Shown here: positions 49,001-61,030 of the stretch, piece after piece
How positions within the stretch are numbered: the first letter of the stretch is position 1
Layout of the letters: each line of letters begins with the position of its first letter
Origin: Stenogyne calaminthoides
Lineage: Eukaryota > Streptophyta > Magnoliopsida > Lamiales > Lamiaceae
Assembly (NCBI GenBank): GCA_037126765.1
Contig: JBBCBC010000012.1
Location: 1,736,001 to 1,800,000 of the forward strand
Direction of reading: 5' to 3'
Length of the DNA: 64,000 bases
Notes under the pieces: model-generated
The model's database searches: none
The model's input: only the letters and a program-made list of their open reading frames with translations
Told to the model about the DNA's origin: nothing
Made by a program: the position numbers and the translations under genes

Positions 49001-49685
49001 AGAGTATTAGTTGTTTAATTGAAATGTAGTATCAGTTACTATACTATAAAATGATAGTTGCGATTACACCATGTTTTTTCTAATTTTGTTTGTGTAGAGA
49101 AACGGGAAGCAAATTATTCTTCAACTTGGAAGGGTGGGGAAGTCTAAATAACGTGATGGATTACAGGTATTGTTCGTTTCTTGAAAGCACTAACTAATAT
49201 TGTTCAACTAAAACGACTAATGCTGACTAAGTAATGGAGTACTGTTCAATGATGATATGTAATCATGTTCACTAAAACAGCTAATAATATTCAATGAAAA
49301 CAACTAATATTGTTGAAAAAACACACCAGTGCAGTATACAAGATTTACCCTATTGAAATAGTAACTAACGGTCTCACTTGTTCGTTCTTAAGAGCATCAA
49401 CTAATATTGTTCAGCTAAAACGATTAATACTGACTAAGTAATAATGTTCAATAATAATAAGTAATCATTTTCACTAAAACAATTAATACTGTTCAGTGAA
49501 AACAATTAATACTGTTGAAAAAAATACACCAGTACAATATGCAAGATATCCTCCGACTGCCCTCACTCAAATTTTTTATTGATGAAATATTTTAATTTTT
49601 GAATTGCAGATATCCTCTGACTGGTTATCAATGTGTTTGCATGTGTTTGGCATCCATTGATTCCAAACTTTGCTGCACAGTATAA
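46079..49685 (+). CDS. TULP8: Tubby-like protein without F-box (TULP8-like), frame broken in exon 8
   Basis: Nine exons: 46079-46482, 46591-46705, 47093-47269, 47395-47438, 47528-47624, 48706-48795, 48887-48979, 49098-49166, 49610-49685. The first 130 residues are polar and Ser/Asn-rich, with no F-box, unlike most plant TLPs. The tubby domain follows (RPLPVDVGRCTCIIVKE, EFIVALNARGIVTR, NIMGSKYLIWDQ, NGLPTGWEGNQERVHQLFSK, KIQSSVKNFQL, NGKQIILQLGRVGKSK) and ends CLASIDSKLCCTV. Tubby domains bind phosphoinositides at the plasma membrane. All junctions are in phase except exon 8. There AAATAACGTG has one extra A, giving TAA at 49149-49151 and losing the last 28 or so residues, a conserved strand of the tubby barrel. 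Without that base the model is 387 aa. Either a sequencing error or a recent lesion. Confidence 0.85.
46909..47021. mobile_element. Small MITE in Tubby intron 2 (GTCTTGTGTAAACCAG family)
   Basis: Ends are GTCTTATGTAAACCAGTTTT and, reversed, GTCTTGTGTAAACCAGTTTG, with AACTAATACTTTATAG strings inside. Related but less complete copies lie in introns 7 and 8 (48985-49080 and 49185-49540). Confidence 0.75.
47861..48455. mobile_element. PIF/Harbinger-type MITE, 595 bp, in Tubby intron 5
   Basis: TAA flanks both ends (47858-47860 and 48456-48458). Termini are GACCATTTTTATC and, reversed, GACTATTTTTATC. A 3-bp TAA/TTA duplication is the PIF/Harbinger signature. Inside, from 48215, an open stretch MDSNHPNYFSSSPNYPNF resembles the start of the ORF1 (Myb-like) protein of plant Harbinger elements. 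It is followed by deletion to a T-rich tail. Confidence 0.85.
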
Positions 49686-50754
49686 ACTTCATTCTCACAA
49701 CTCTGTTTTGCTGCATTTTGATCTTGGAGTTTAGGTAGCCTTTTATTTATTTGCTGAAGAAAATGTGTCAGTTGAGAAATATTTGCATAAAATTCTCATT
49801 TGTGCATCAAGCTTTTTCAGTAGAGATGTTAGACGTGTTGACCAATTACAGAAAAGGGGCTTTAGATAATATGGATGATTTACAGATTTGGAAAAAAATA
49901 TCTATATGGATGATTTCATCAAGAGATTTTTATTTAAATGACCTAGTCAACATAAAACCTTATTTAAAAAGCCTTCCTTCAAAAAAAATTGGTTAAATGA
50001 CCCTCTTCTTAAAAAATGTGATTTTATGTAACAATAATATTTTATGGCCTTTTGTATAGATAACTAAAAGTAAAGGGCTTTCTTGCAAAGAATACAATTT
50101 TCTTTTTTTTCACGCCAATTTTTCTTTTTACTTTGATCTGTTCCTTTTCTCTTGTTCGGTCCATGGCCAAGAATGACGACTTTAGTTGTTAAATAAACTA
50201 GGATAACTCATATAAGTTTTCAACCTATTTGCCCAATTAACAAATTGATTTACAGAAAACTAAGGAGAAATAGTTGCAACAATGACGAGTTGCTAAGGAT
50301 TTGCCGGATATATCTGGACAGAGAGTTTAATCAAGCATAAACAATGATATCTTTTATAGAAAGTTGAATAATTAATTTTAATTACTTTGAGAATTTGCCG
50401 GCAACGCCAACTTTTGTAGCTATCATAGTTGATCACCGATGAAGAGAGAAAAGAAATTAGCAGTGGCCACAAAGTTGTATATATATCACTGAGTTTCAAA
50501 GCCTATCAATTCACACATATAAGCATGGCAAACAGAGCACTAACCAAATTAGTAGTCCGGATGAGAAGATGAAAGTGTGTAGGGATTATTGAGCCAACTT
50601 AATGATCCCACAGACATATTATTCAAAAAAATTAATGGAAAAAGAAGACAATTTTTAAATGAAAAGTAATCATTTCCATATATTATGTTTCATTCAGTCA
50701 TTTAATCAAACATGTTATATACCAATTTTTCCATAACGTAAACCACTTTTCTTA
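49686..50754. other. Intergenic, 3' flank of the Tubby-like gene
   Basis: AT-rich, with no supported gene. It includes the probable 3' UTR. A short ORF (49751-49996) has no recognisable domain and is likely chance. Confidence 0.45.
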
Positions 50755-51317
50755 AGAGTAACACTATTGTGAATCAGGTATATACGTGAACTCTATTATT
50801 GTTATGTGCAAAAAAGTGTTATGTATAAAAATTTTCACTGTTTTAAAATATAAAACATTTTTTAGTAGTGATAATTTTTGTGCATAACAATCAAAATTTT
50901 TATGCATTACATTAATAGTTTTTATACATAACATTGATACTTAAAAAACCGAGTTCACGGTGAATTGGGGTCACACAAGTTTTTATCTCTTAATAATGTG
51001 TATTTTTTCATAACATTGATTATGTTATATGCAAAAAATTAATAATGTCATTAATGACGTATTTTTGTTTTACGTAATAAAAATATAAAAATATGATAAA
51101 AACTTGTGAGAACTCGTTGTGTACATGGTGAACTTTATTTTTTTAATATCATTGTTGTATATAAAAACTATCAATATTATGCACAAAAAATATCACTGCT
51201 ATATACAAAAAATAGCTTTATTTTTCAAACAATGATAGTTTTTGTGTATAACAGTGTTAACTTTTATGCATAAAATAATATAGTTCATGTATAACCAATT
51301 CACATGAGTATTACTCT
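50755..51317. mobile_element. TIR element of about 560 bp
   Basis: The left end AGAGTAACACTATTGTGAAT matches the reversed right end AGAGTAATACTCATGTGAAT. The interior repeats TATGTATAAAAATTTTCACT-like and ATAACATTGATA-like strings on both strands. Superfamily not assigned. Confidence 0.65.
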
Positions 51318-51399
51318 AAAATATTTTCTTACCATAATAGACGTCTTCATTATACCGATTTATATCGGTATTACAATTTCTATTAATTTGAAATTTTTT

Positions 51400-52530
51400 A
51401 TTTATATTATCACTTATCTTTATTATTTTCAAAATGATAAAAAACACGGGAATGCGAGAGAATTATGATTCATAGTCATAAGTGTCCATAATGTCATGCA
51501 TTCCATTATAATGATACCTAGCTCAGTCGTTATTCAAGTTAGAGTTATCTCAAGCTTTTATTTATATTATACATATCTTTATTATGTTCAAAATAGTAAA
51601 AACCACGTGAAGGCAGAAGAATGACGAACTCATAGCCATAAGTGTGCATAGCGACATGTGATTCGTTATAATGACACCTATGTCGTTATAACCATTCCTA
51701 GTGATTTCAAGCCCTTATGTATATTGACACATACTTTTATTATGTTCAAAATATTAAAAAATATGTTAAGATAGGAGAATGATGAATTCATAGTCAGAGT
51801 GCCCATAAAATATGTGTTTCATCATAATGACATCTATGTTGTTCTTTAAATTTATACTGATTTCAATCCTTTATTTATAATGTCACATAGTTTTATATGT
51901 TCAAAATATTAAAGAACAAAATAAGATAGGAAAAAGATGAATTTGTAGTCATGAGTGGTCATAAAGACATATATATCGTTATACCAATATGCATGTCATT
52001 ATTCACATTTCTAGTGAATTCAAAAACCCACTTTTCTCGAGGTCCTTAGTTTGTAATTTTTAGAACATATTATTTAAAGAACACTAAGTTTAGTGAAACT
52101 GAGTCTGATTAATAAGCATTATCCAATTTCATCACTTCTACAATAAAATCACAATGTGAAAGAGTTAATGATTGTTCAATTGTGTAATGTCCGAACATGA
52201 CATTCAAATTGCACTAAAATCTTTTGAATATGTTTAAAGTAGGTGGTGGAAGTTATATGTCTATCGTATAGTAGATACGAGTTTGTTAGTGCTCATAACG
52301 ACACATGTTTCATTATAACGTCATACATATCGTTATTATGTTACTTGCATTTATATGTATTTATGCATTTTATGTTTTTATCCATATTTTTTTTATCTTA
52401 ATCATAGTAACAAACACAGGACGATGAACAAATGAATTTATAATTACTAGTGTTCATAACGACATGCTTTCCTTTAAAACATCATACATGTCTTTATTCT
52501 GTATTCTAGTGTTTTAATGCCCTTAATTAA
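51400..52530. repeat. Degenerate tandem array, unit about 150-180 bp
   Basis: Units recur with anchors such as TTATTATGTTCAAAATA (near 51590, 51738 and 51893), followed each time by ...GAATGATGAATTCATAGTC and CATAA...ACATG...CATTATAATGACA. They continue, weaker, to about 52530. No coding sequence. It looks like an eroded satellite or the long terminal array of a transposon. Confidence 0.55.
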
Positions 52531-55005
52531 CACATCTGCAAATGAAGTAACAACTCAATATGCGAAAAATGATAATAATCAAATGAGGAAACACATACTA
52601 AAACCATTGCAATAATTTTATTTAAATTCTGGTATCCTGCTTTTTTATAATAATATGTAAAGGTCAATAGTACATTCATAAAATCCTTGTTATCTCACTG
52701 ATTAGTAATGATCATAACAAAATTAGTTGTAGAAATTCAAATTTTCAATATCAAATGTAACCCTCTACAAGAAAGCATCAATTGAGATCCATTTTTCTAA
52801 TGAGGAAACCATGTCTGCACTCCAAACTGCAAGTCAGAATAAAACAAAGATTAGTGAATGTTGATGAATTAACACCAGCAAACCTGTAATATTGTCTCAT
52901 ATATAAAAATATTATGAGAAACTACTTCTATAATACAATCATATGAGCAACTCTTTAGTGAAAGTCATAAACGCCAATAAATAAACAACTAATTATGAAT
53001 TAAAACCTAGCAATTTATAATTCTTAAAAAATAAATTGTCAACAAAAATGAAAAAATAAATTTACTAAATAAGATATATATATATATATATATATATATT
53101 AATTAAATAAATTTGGTTTGTCTTTAACTTTGACCTCTCCACATAAATATATCAAGCTCAGACTAGTTTGTGCTAACATAAGTTCCACTGCAGTAGTAGA
53201 CCTCCACCAACCATCATATTCGGTGGTGCTGAATTTTATGAAGTCATTTGCCTAGAAATGGGATTGAAAGGATGATATATGTTTTTTCTAACAACAAACT
53301 AAGCATTAAAGTGACACTTTTTAAGAAGAGGTATAATCTATAACGAGGCACACTTGTGTGAGATGGTTTCAAGGTGAGATGTAGATAATTTGAGAATTGA
53401 CGCTTTAACATTTGGGAAGGAAGGGTGTTGATTTGCGTTAGTTTATACCTGTCTCATATATGAGACCGTCTCATATGAGTTTTTGTCATCTATAACTACT
53501 GCAAAAAAGGGGAAACATTATAAATGGTTATTGTAATGCCTCAAAAGAACCTAGATAGTTTGAGTAAATAAAAATCGAAAGCCTTCCCTATGATGCGCTA
53601 CAGATCAACAGTAATATGTCATATGTCTTGAAGATCTAAAAGGAGAAGCATCACCATGGAGAATTTATTGGTTTCTTCTCTTCAGTCTCAGTTGCAGACC
53701 TTAGCCACGACTCAACCACCGAGAGGATAAAAAAACAAAGGAAGAGTAAAGTACTAAAGCTATGTTTGCTCACATTCCATCCCATGGAATGTGAAAAAGC
53801 AATTTTCAAATAACATCAATGAAGAAACTGTTGCTTTTTTTTTTTTTTTAATAAAAGGAAAAAACAGAGAAATTACTCAATTCTAGAGGCAACGTAGCAG
53901 CTTAAAAATTACAATGCACTCATATAGTGATCATAGGGGCAATGTAGCAGCTTAAAATTGTCTAGTAATAATCTCGATTCCTTATCCTATTTAAGAAAAC
54001 CACTAGAGAAACGGATTTCTCTTATGCATTATATCAAACACTTTAACAACACAATTGCACAGCTCATTTTTTTATATCTTGCCCACATTCATCTCAAGAA
54101 ATGCTTCGGTAGTCCTTAAGATTGTTTTTTGTCTAACCTTAATGAGGAATATCAATTGACACTCCAGTAAAAAATGCAACAGATAATTTGTACGAAATGC
54201 TACCAATTTATCTATTATAATAAAAATTGCAAACCATTTTATATAAAAAAGGTAAGATACAAAATGCAACTAGTTTCAAGGGTATACAACTGAAAACTGA
54301 AGCATCTGATGCACCACTGTTATACCTGAAGTCATCCCTTTCAGGTCAACAAATCAAAATAAATGAATAGAGCAAGCAGCAAAAAATCAATTCAAGAATC
54401 CTAAGCTTGCCACCATTAATCACTTTTATTACCATCATGACAAGGAATCGTCCATATTGTATTAGAAATACATTTCCCCAATATTTTCATTCATAATTAG
54501 CATAAATCATATAACTATCAAAAAAACTAACCTTAACGTTGTTGGAATATAATTTCGGATAACTATGGAATACTCGTCTCACTGATGCTGCTCTCACGTT
54601 TTGCTTAGTTCACTGCCTTAATCAATGGAACAGAATCGTAGTCCAATTTATGATTTTAAGGTTTTGAGGCGCCGGTGACAAGAGAATTCAAACGGGGAGA
54701 AAAGCTTTGAAAGACCTTCGAGACATTACTTCACTGCGTTGAAATATTGAAAGGTTGCTTTGTGGCCATTGTGTAAAAACTGACAAGTTTTAGGTCAAAA
54801 TCTATAATTATAATTAATTTTAAAGTTAATTTTGTATTTTTTTTTATTTGAAGAGAAAATAGATTTTTGGCCAAAGGCCATTTAGCCAAAATTTTATCGT
54901 AATGAGTCTTCCGCAACTAATAGAGAAAATTAGTTTTTTTGTCCTTTAACTTTTCCACGTTGGATTTACGATTTACCTGTTGGTCATCTGTTGTAACAGG
55001 TCTTA
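52531..55005. other. AT-rich intergenic stretch
   Basis: No supported gene. It contains a (TA)n run (53074-53099), an imperfect palindrome GTCTCATATATGAGACCGTC near 53452, and a small direct repeat of GTAGCAGCTTAAAA at 53896/53945. All ORFs are short and without recognisable motifs. Confidence 0.45.
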
Positions 55006-55224
55006 GACCATGTTTATCGGTATGGACACGCCTTTGGTCATGGCATGCGACAAAAAAAGACGAAAAAAAATTAATTCAAAATTCAAGGAAAGTTGATGAC
55101 CTTGGTTGTCATATGACCACGGGCATCAAATATTTGCCCAAATATAGTCCATCAATTTCATGACACATGGCATGATTTAATTAGTTCAATGTACCTTATT
55201 TAAATAATTTTAAATTTTAATTTA
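55006..55224. mobile_element. Left half of a PIF/Harbinger MITE split by the Helitron
   Basis: Preceded by TTA (55003-55005), it starts GACCATGTTTATCGG, as in the Harbinger MITE at 47861. It runs through ATTTAAATAATTTTAAATTT, also matched there, and stops at 55224, where the Helitron begins. The other half is at 63182-63679. Confidence 0.8.
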
Positions 55225-55490
55225 TCTATACTATATTAAAAAGTGGTAAGGAATGAGAAATTATTTTCAGACTGTTTTACCCTTGCCATCTTTTAAGTTG
55301 TGCAATTTTGTCCCTTTTTTATGTTCTATAATTTTAATTAATCTATCTATATCTATATCTATATTATATTAAAAAGTGGCAAGGGATGGAAAATCATTTT
55401 CGGACTGTTTTACCCTTGCCATCTTTTAAGTTGTGCAATTTTGTCCCTTTTTTATTTTCTTTTTTTATTTTCTATAATTTTAATTAATAA
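55225..55490 (+). repeat. Tandem duplication of the Helitron 5' end
   Basis: Copies at 55225-55357 and 55358-55490 share TATATTAAAAAGTGG, GACTGTTTTACCCTTGCCAT and AAGTTGTGCAATTTTGTCCC. Each begins with a Helitron-like TCTATA start. It may reflect one Helitron inserting into another, or slippage during rolling-circle replication. Confidence 0.8.
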
Positions 55491-55936
55491 TTACTCTTAA
55501 TTATCTGTTTTATTTTCACGTCTTTCCAATCCTTATTTTTTCACGAAGCAGCGCAGCGCAGAAACCCTGATGATCATTGCGGAAGAATAGACACGCTATT
55601 GCTTTGCTATTAAGCCGAAATTGACGGAGATGAAGCAAGATTGCGGGAAGATTCTGTTGAGTGCAGGACGTCGTAGGATTAAGTGTTTTTTCTTCTTTAC
55701 TTTCGTTTAGGGAGGATGGGGACGACGAGGAGGCACTGCCATGGGCCGCCACTTACCATCGCGTTGCCGCCCTTACGGCCGCCACCAGTCATCTTCCTTT
55801 CAGAATTTTAGATTTTGTGAGTTTTGGATTTTGTATCATCTTAAATTTTTTGATTCTGGGTTTTGTATATTCTTATACGTTGTGAAGTTTTTATTTTTTT
55901 GTTCACCTTCTTTGCATGAAAGTTGTTTGATAAAAT

Positions 55937-57067
55937 GTCTGTTAGAGATTTAATTTGTTTCAGATTCTGATAATTAATTTGTTAGAAATTTATCCTTATT
56001 TATGTGAATTGGTTGTTCTTGATTCCATAGTTAAATTTGAAACGGTGGTTTATCTCTTATGAGAATAATACTTTGTTGGATTATTTCAAATTTGATAAGG
56101 GTTGCTGCATTTTGTTTCAAGATGATGAATTTGCTACAATCTCTAATTCACTATTTTCATTATTGCATCTATAACTTGCACCCTCTTTTTTTTGGTATTA
56201 TGTTGTGTGGCAAAAGAATCAAAGAAAATATAAAATTTAAGCAGTTTGGTCCAATCCAGGTTCTGTTTCACAGTGAAGAAATAAAATCTTCTGTTAATCA
56301 TTTAAGAAATCATTTTTGACAGTGTTGGGAGGGACTCAACTTATGCTTTATATAGATGGGAGAATTATAATTTTTTCTCAGTCACATTACGAAGGATTGA
56401 CTTATGGACAATATTTATGCATACAACAATTAGTTGGGTTTTAGATTTAAATGTATGTCAAATTGGCCTTTTGAGCTAACTCTTTTCTCCTTAATTCATA
56501 TTCCAGCCATGCCGACACGCAATGTGGTATCAGTGTGAAGTCTACTCCAATGATGCACCATGGACCAGAAGGACCGAGGACCCTTTGCAATGCATGTGGA
56601 CTTATGTGGCGAATAAGGTAGAGATTTAGAAACTATATTTTGTTTTATCTACCAATACAAGTATAATATTTCTTTAGGTGGTCATCTTCATTGATTTGAA
56701 ATATAGTTATCTATATCTGTCATTTTCGTCTTCATCTGTACTATTAATTTCTCGCCGATGTTCTCAGCTAATTTTGCCTTAAACTGTCTGTTAGAGATTT
56801 AATTTGTTAGAAATTTCTCCTTATTTATGTGAATTGGTTGTTCTTGATTTCATAGTTAAATTGGAAACGGTGATTTATTTCTTATGAGAATAATACTTTG
56901 TTGGATTAAATCAAATTTGATAAGGGTTGCTGCATTTTGTTTCAAGATGATGAATTTGCTACAATCTCTAATTTACTATTTTCATTATTGCATCTATAAC
57001 ATGCACCATCCTTTTTTTTTTTTTTTTTGGTATTGTGTTGTGTGGCAAAAGAATCAAAGAAAATAGA
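55937..57067. repeat. Direct repeats flanking the GATA fragment
   Basis: Segments 55937-56228 and 56786-57067 are near-identical over about 280 bp (shared GAGAATAATACTTTGTTGGA, GTTTCAAGATGATGAATTTG). They lie either side of the GATA exon. This may be an intron duplicated together with or around the captured exon. Confidence 0.8.
56510..56617 (+). pseudogene. GATA zinc-finger exon fragment (ZML/TIFY-type)
   Basis: From 56523 the frame reads [20 protein letters not shown] then [11 protein letters not shown], the C-terminal part of a plant GATA finger of the ZIM/ZML class. The preceding TGC CGA CAC should lead straight into TGT, but four extra bases (GCAA, 56519-56522) break the frame and the first Cys pair. 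Splice-like AG (56506) and GT (56618) bracket it. No other exons of the gene are recognisable, so it is a captured, dead exon. A further open piece at 57283-57361 (QVFVGGQVVSADNIDPNLA) is unidentified and may come from the same source. Confidence 0.82.
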
Positions 57068-59329
57068 TTATTTACGTAGGTTCTGAATTGTTGATGAGTA
57101 TTCCTTGTGAAAGTGATACAATTCAATTGTTTAACAAATTCCTCAAAGAAGTCATCCTTAGTTAGCTTGATCTGAGTGTCTTGAACGACTATTTAATATT
57201 GCAATTGTTATTATTTGGTGCGAGTCTCGTTCAGTTTCTGAACCTTCATGGGTTTAGAATGTGCCTCCTGTGATACCACTCAGGTATTTGTGGGAGGACA
57301 GGTTGTAAGTGCAGATAACATCGATCCTAACTTAGCTATTGCAGTCAAAATTGGCCCCTGAATTTTCATAGGGATTCGGGTTGGTAATTTCACGAGAAAC
57401 CGAAATTCATTTGGTGGAGAGGCGAAAAATGAGAAAGAAGCAGAGGAAGAGAGGTGAGAAATTAGGCAGGAGCGTCGGTCCAATGAGGAGGAAATAAGGG
57501 CAAAGTAGATATGTCTGCCCCAAAAGGTATCATTTTTAACTTATCTTTCAAAATAAGGGAAACTATGTCAAAGATCATGCCATTACTTATTTTTGAAAAA
57601 ATGTCTTGTATTTTAATATGCACTGTCTATTTAATTAATCTTCCAATGAAGTTGATTCCTATTTAATTTTTTTTTCGTTTTTACTTAAATTTATGTGAAA
57701 AGGGTTAATGGGTGGAAGATGAACGAGGTAGATGAGGAATCTAAATAGATTTCTTATGGGAGAAGAACGTTTAGGTACAAAGTCACAAGAATTCTAGCTT
57801 ATTACTACACTATCACTTTCCAACTACTATTAGGTACAAATCAGAACCTTAATTGTCCAAAATGCCCCTAATTTCCCCTTTATCCCTGCAACTTTTCTGC
57901 GATGTGTTTAAATCATTTCTGCAACATGTTTTAATTAATTTCTGATGAACAATATTTCTGCAACTTTTCTGATGAACAGTATTTATACTTTTGACTGATT
58001 TTTTATGTTTTGATTAATTTTGAATCTTACCAATATTTGAATACCAATATTCTCCAAATTCTTCTTCTTTAATTTTTTTAAAATTACCTTCTTTTTTTTT
58101 TCAAAATTGATAGAATTTTAATTATTTCAATTTTTAAACTGACCATTTTTTATAAATATTATATTTAGAATTATTAAAAAAGTATTCAGTCTAAATTAAA
58201 AAAAATCACTTTACTTATAAAAGTCTCACTGTACATACAAAAATTTCACTATACATACAAAAATTTCACTTTTTCCAAATTTTTTGATGTCTCTTTTACC
58301 AATCCAAATTAAAAAAGATAAAAACTGGATCTAGATTGATAGATCTGGGTGGTGGTACCTAATACATCAACCATTCATGGATCTCTTGAGTCTTGATACA
58401 CAATTAGTACATAATACACATCAATCTTATATTATGAATAAAATGATTCCAATAATGCTCCATATAACACAATTTAACAAAATCAGCGTAATGTTTGCTT
58501 CACCGCTCCAAATCAACTCTATAATTTTCATTTTCCTCCCAAAACTCAGCCCTTGCTTTCGAAACGCCGCTGACATCAGAACATAACCACAACAAAACAA
58601 ATCAATGACTACCTCCTTTAATTACAACTCCCAGAAGAAATATTTCATGAGCATCCAAATAATTTGTAGGTTTCACATGACCCTTCTTACCTATTTTTTC
58701 CTAAAAACATAACCAAATAAAAAACCAAAAATTATCATCAAGAAACATTACGCAAACAATTAATCAAACAATTACCAGTGTTAATCAAACAATCAAAACA
58801 TGCATAGAAAGTCAATCAATCACCAAGCATATCAGATTTCAGATTCAGATTTGCTTGAAATTTATTAAATTACTTTGAATTAAATTGCAGATTCAGATTT
58901 CATGAACTAGCATTTCATCGAATAGATGGCGTGCATATGAGCTGGGTCGAATCCGTTCTTTTTTGGACAGATTTCCCAATTGGGACACCATTAAATGTTC
59001 TTTTAAGCAAAATCCCACAAATTCTCACACATTAGAAACGAAAATTTGGAAAAGCCAATTCCCAAATAAGGACTAGAGCTCATATTTCAAGAAAATGACG
59101 CACCTGCAAATCCCAACTCTGGCATTCAACCCCAACGGAGGTAAAATGGCTAAAATTTCACCATCGGAAAAACCTTTTCCACCCAGGGGAAAATGTTTTG
59201 AATCTACTGTATTCAATAAATTGGGAGGAAAATGGGAAGGAAGCCGTGAATCGAGAAATTGATTAACCTTGAGTTCTTCTCACTACTCCGCCGTGTTGCC
59301 GCCCATGGCCGCACTTTCTGGTAAGTAGT

Positions 59330-60658
59330 AAATTATGCATGTTTTTAATATATTAGAGTGCAATTTATTGGACTCGTTTGTATTAAGATGACATGATTAA
59401 TTATTTATGTGTATTTTGATGATATTATTCCACACTTATCTATTCTTGTGTTTTTGGGTGTTTTTAGGTGTTTCTTGTGGAATATTGTTTTGGGATAAGA
59501 AGCCCAGGCTGGAATTAAAGTTATTGGGCTAAATTTTGTGTTGCAAAAGCCCAAGAGCTTTAGATGAAGAAAGGAAAGGAATGCGCGTGCAGAAAGATTT
59601 TGGTGTATCTACTTCTAGAAGTTGGATCTTTGACTTGGTCCAAGAAGGATGACTCACGTGCATGAATGGGATCTTGAGGATATATTTGTAAAGATTGATT
59701 GGTATCTTGGGAGATTTATTATTGGCGGTGCATATCACATATTATAAAGAGGGAAGAAACATTCGGAAGCACACGCCAGGAGAGGGAGGCGGCAGAGACA
59801 AAACACGCACGCCAACTTAGAGAAGATAGACGCCGATTGGGCGCAGCAGCTTAGGAGAGAAGATGCCCACAACTATGTTTAGTTAGTATTTTTATCCCAA
59901 CTTCGGGAATTTTTGAACCCGTGTTTAATATCGATGTTTTAATTCAAGACGTTTATGATATTTGTTTTTTGGATTGTTTAATTTATCTGGTTTAAATTCT
60001 TGTGTATTGGAATTAATTAATTTAGATTGATCACCTAGGTTAATTGTTTTAATATGCCTGTTAAGTCTAAACATGTAATCCGTGTAATTGTTATATGTGG
60101 AGACTCTTGGTAACAACTAGTGGATTCACTAGGGTGAATTAAATCGAGTTCTTCTGGTCGGTCGCTAAGTGTCTTGGGAATTTGTTTGCTCTCTATCCTA
60201 GGGTTTAATGCTTTTAACCCGGGTTAAATCTATGCTTTGCCAAACTCGCTTAGTTAAAAATGTTTTCTTGAAGGGGCGTCTTTTCAATTAAATATACTTA
60301 AACGATAGGACCGGGAAATCGAAGTGTTTTGATCCCCGAGGGGCAGTAATCTTGAAAACCAATAAAGTAAACGTTGAGGTTGATTTATCGTGTTAAGCCG
60401 GGGATGAATGAACTGTGAGTTGGAATACTTACCTATTATTGAATTTTATTTATTTAATTAATTGTTGGTTTCTTAGTAATTTATTATTTTTATTAGTAGT
60501 TATAGAAATCCAATCCAACCCCCCCTTCTTGTTTGTCCCTATAAATTCACATAATTAGCATATTAATTATTCTACGTTCCATGTGGATCGATCCCTTACT
60601 TGCCACTACTACGAGTTAGTAGGGTAGATTTGGGTATTTATTTTTGTCGCACCTCGAC
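59330..60658 (+). mobile_element. LTR-like sequence (possible solo LTR of gypsy type) inside element D
   Basis: The 3' end (TGTGGATCGATCCCTTACTT, then TACGAGTTAGTAGGGTAGAT and TCGCACCTCGACA) closely resembles the conserved end of plant Athila/gypsy LTR regions. The interior has no coding sequence. Both sides show variants of the same 15 bases (GGCCGCACTTTCTGG and GCGGCCACTTTCTGG), so the element D core was probably split here. The exact start and a 5-bp duplication were not established. Confidence 0.4.
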
Positions 60659-60750
60659 AGTGCGGCCACTTTCTGGTGGGTAGGGTAGGGTAGATTTGGG
60701 TATTTATTTTTGTCGCACCTCGACAGTGCGGCCACTTTCTGGTGGGTAGG
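60622..60750. repeat. 66-bp tandem duplication at the LTR-like end
   Basis: Two copies (from 60622 and 60688) share GGGTAGATTTGGGTATTTAT, TTTTTGTCGCACCTCGACAG and GCGGCCACTTTCTGGTGGG. Each copy includes the LTR-like end plus its flank, so the duplication is younger than the insertion. Confidence 0.9.
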
Positions 60751-60954
60751 GATTTCTCTACGACATTTTTTGCAGACAAGTTGGTGACGGTGGCGGAATG
60801 GAGGGCGGCGCTAGAGCTAGCTCCGCCTCTGCATCCAAACGAGTCACACCACAACCACTCCTCCTCCACCTCCGACCCTACTGCCGGCAGCGGCGACTCA
60901 CAGATCTGAGGTTTTCGACACATATCTAGGGCACCTTTTTTTTAGAGAGAGAGC

Positions 60955-61030
60955 GATGGAGTTTACTGAGAGATAGAGTGGGTAGTTGATTTGATGGAGT
61001 TTACTGAGAGATAGAGTGGGTAGTTGATTT
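60955..61030. repeat. 38-bp tandem duplication
   Basis: Two identical units starting GATGGAGTTTACTGAGAGAT at 60955 and 60993, with the second running into GAAAATGAGAG. The position next to the GC-rich core suggests a slippage event. Confidence 0.9.

Noticed and set aside
55516..55752. 78-codon minus-strand ORF near the Helitron start
   Set aside because: Ser-rich, without domain or splice context. It could be captured sequence but cannot be supported.
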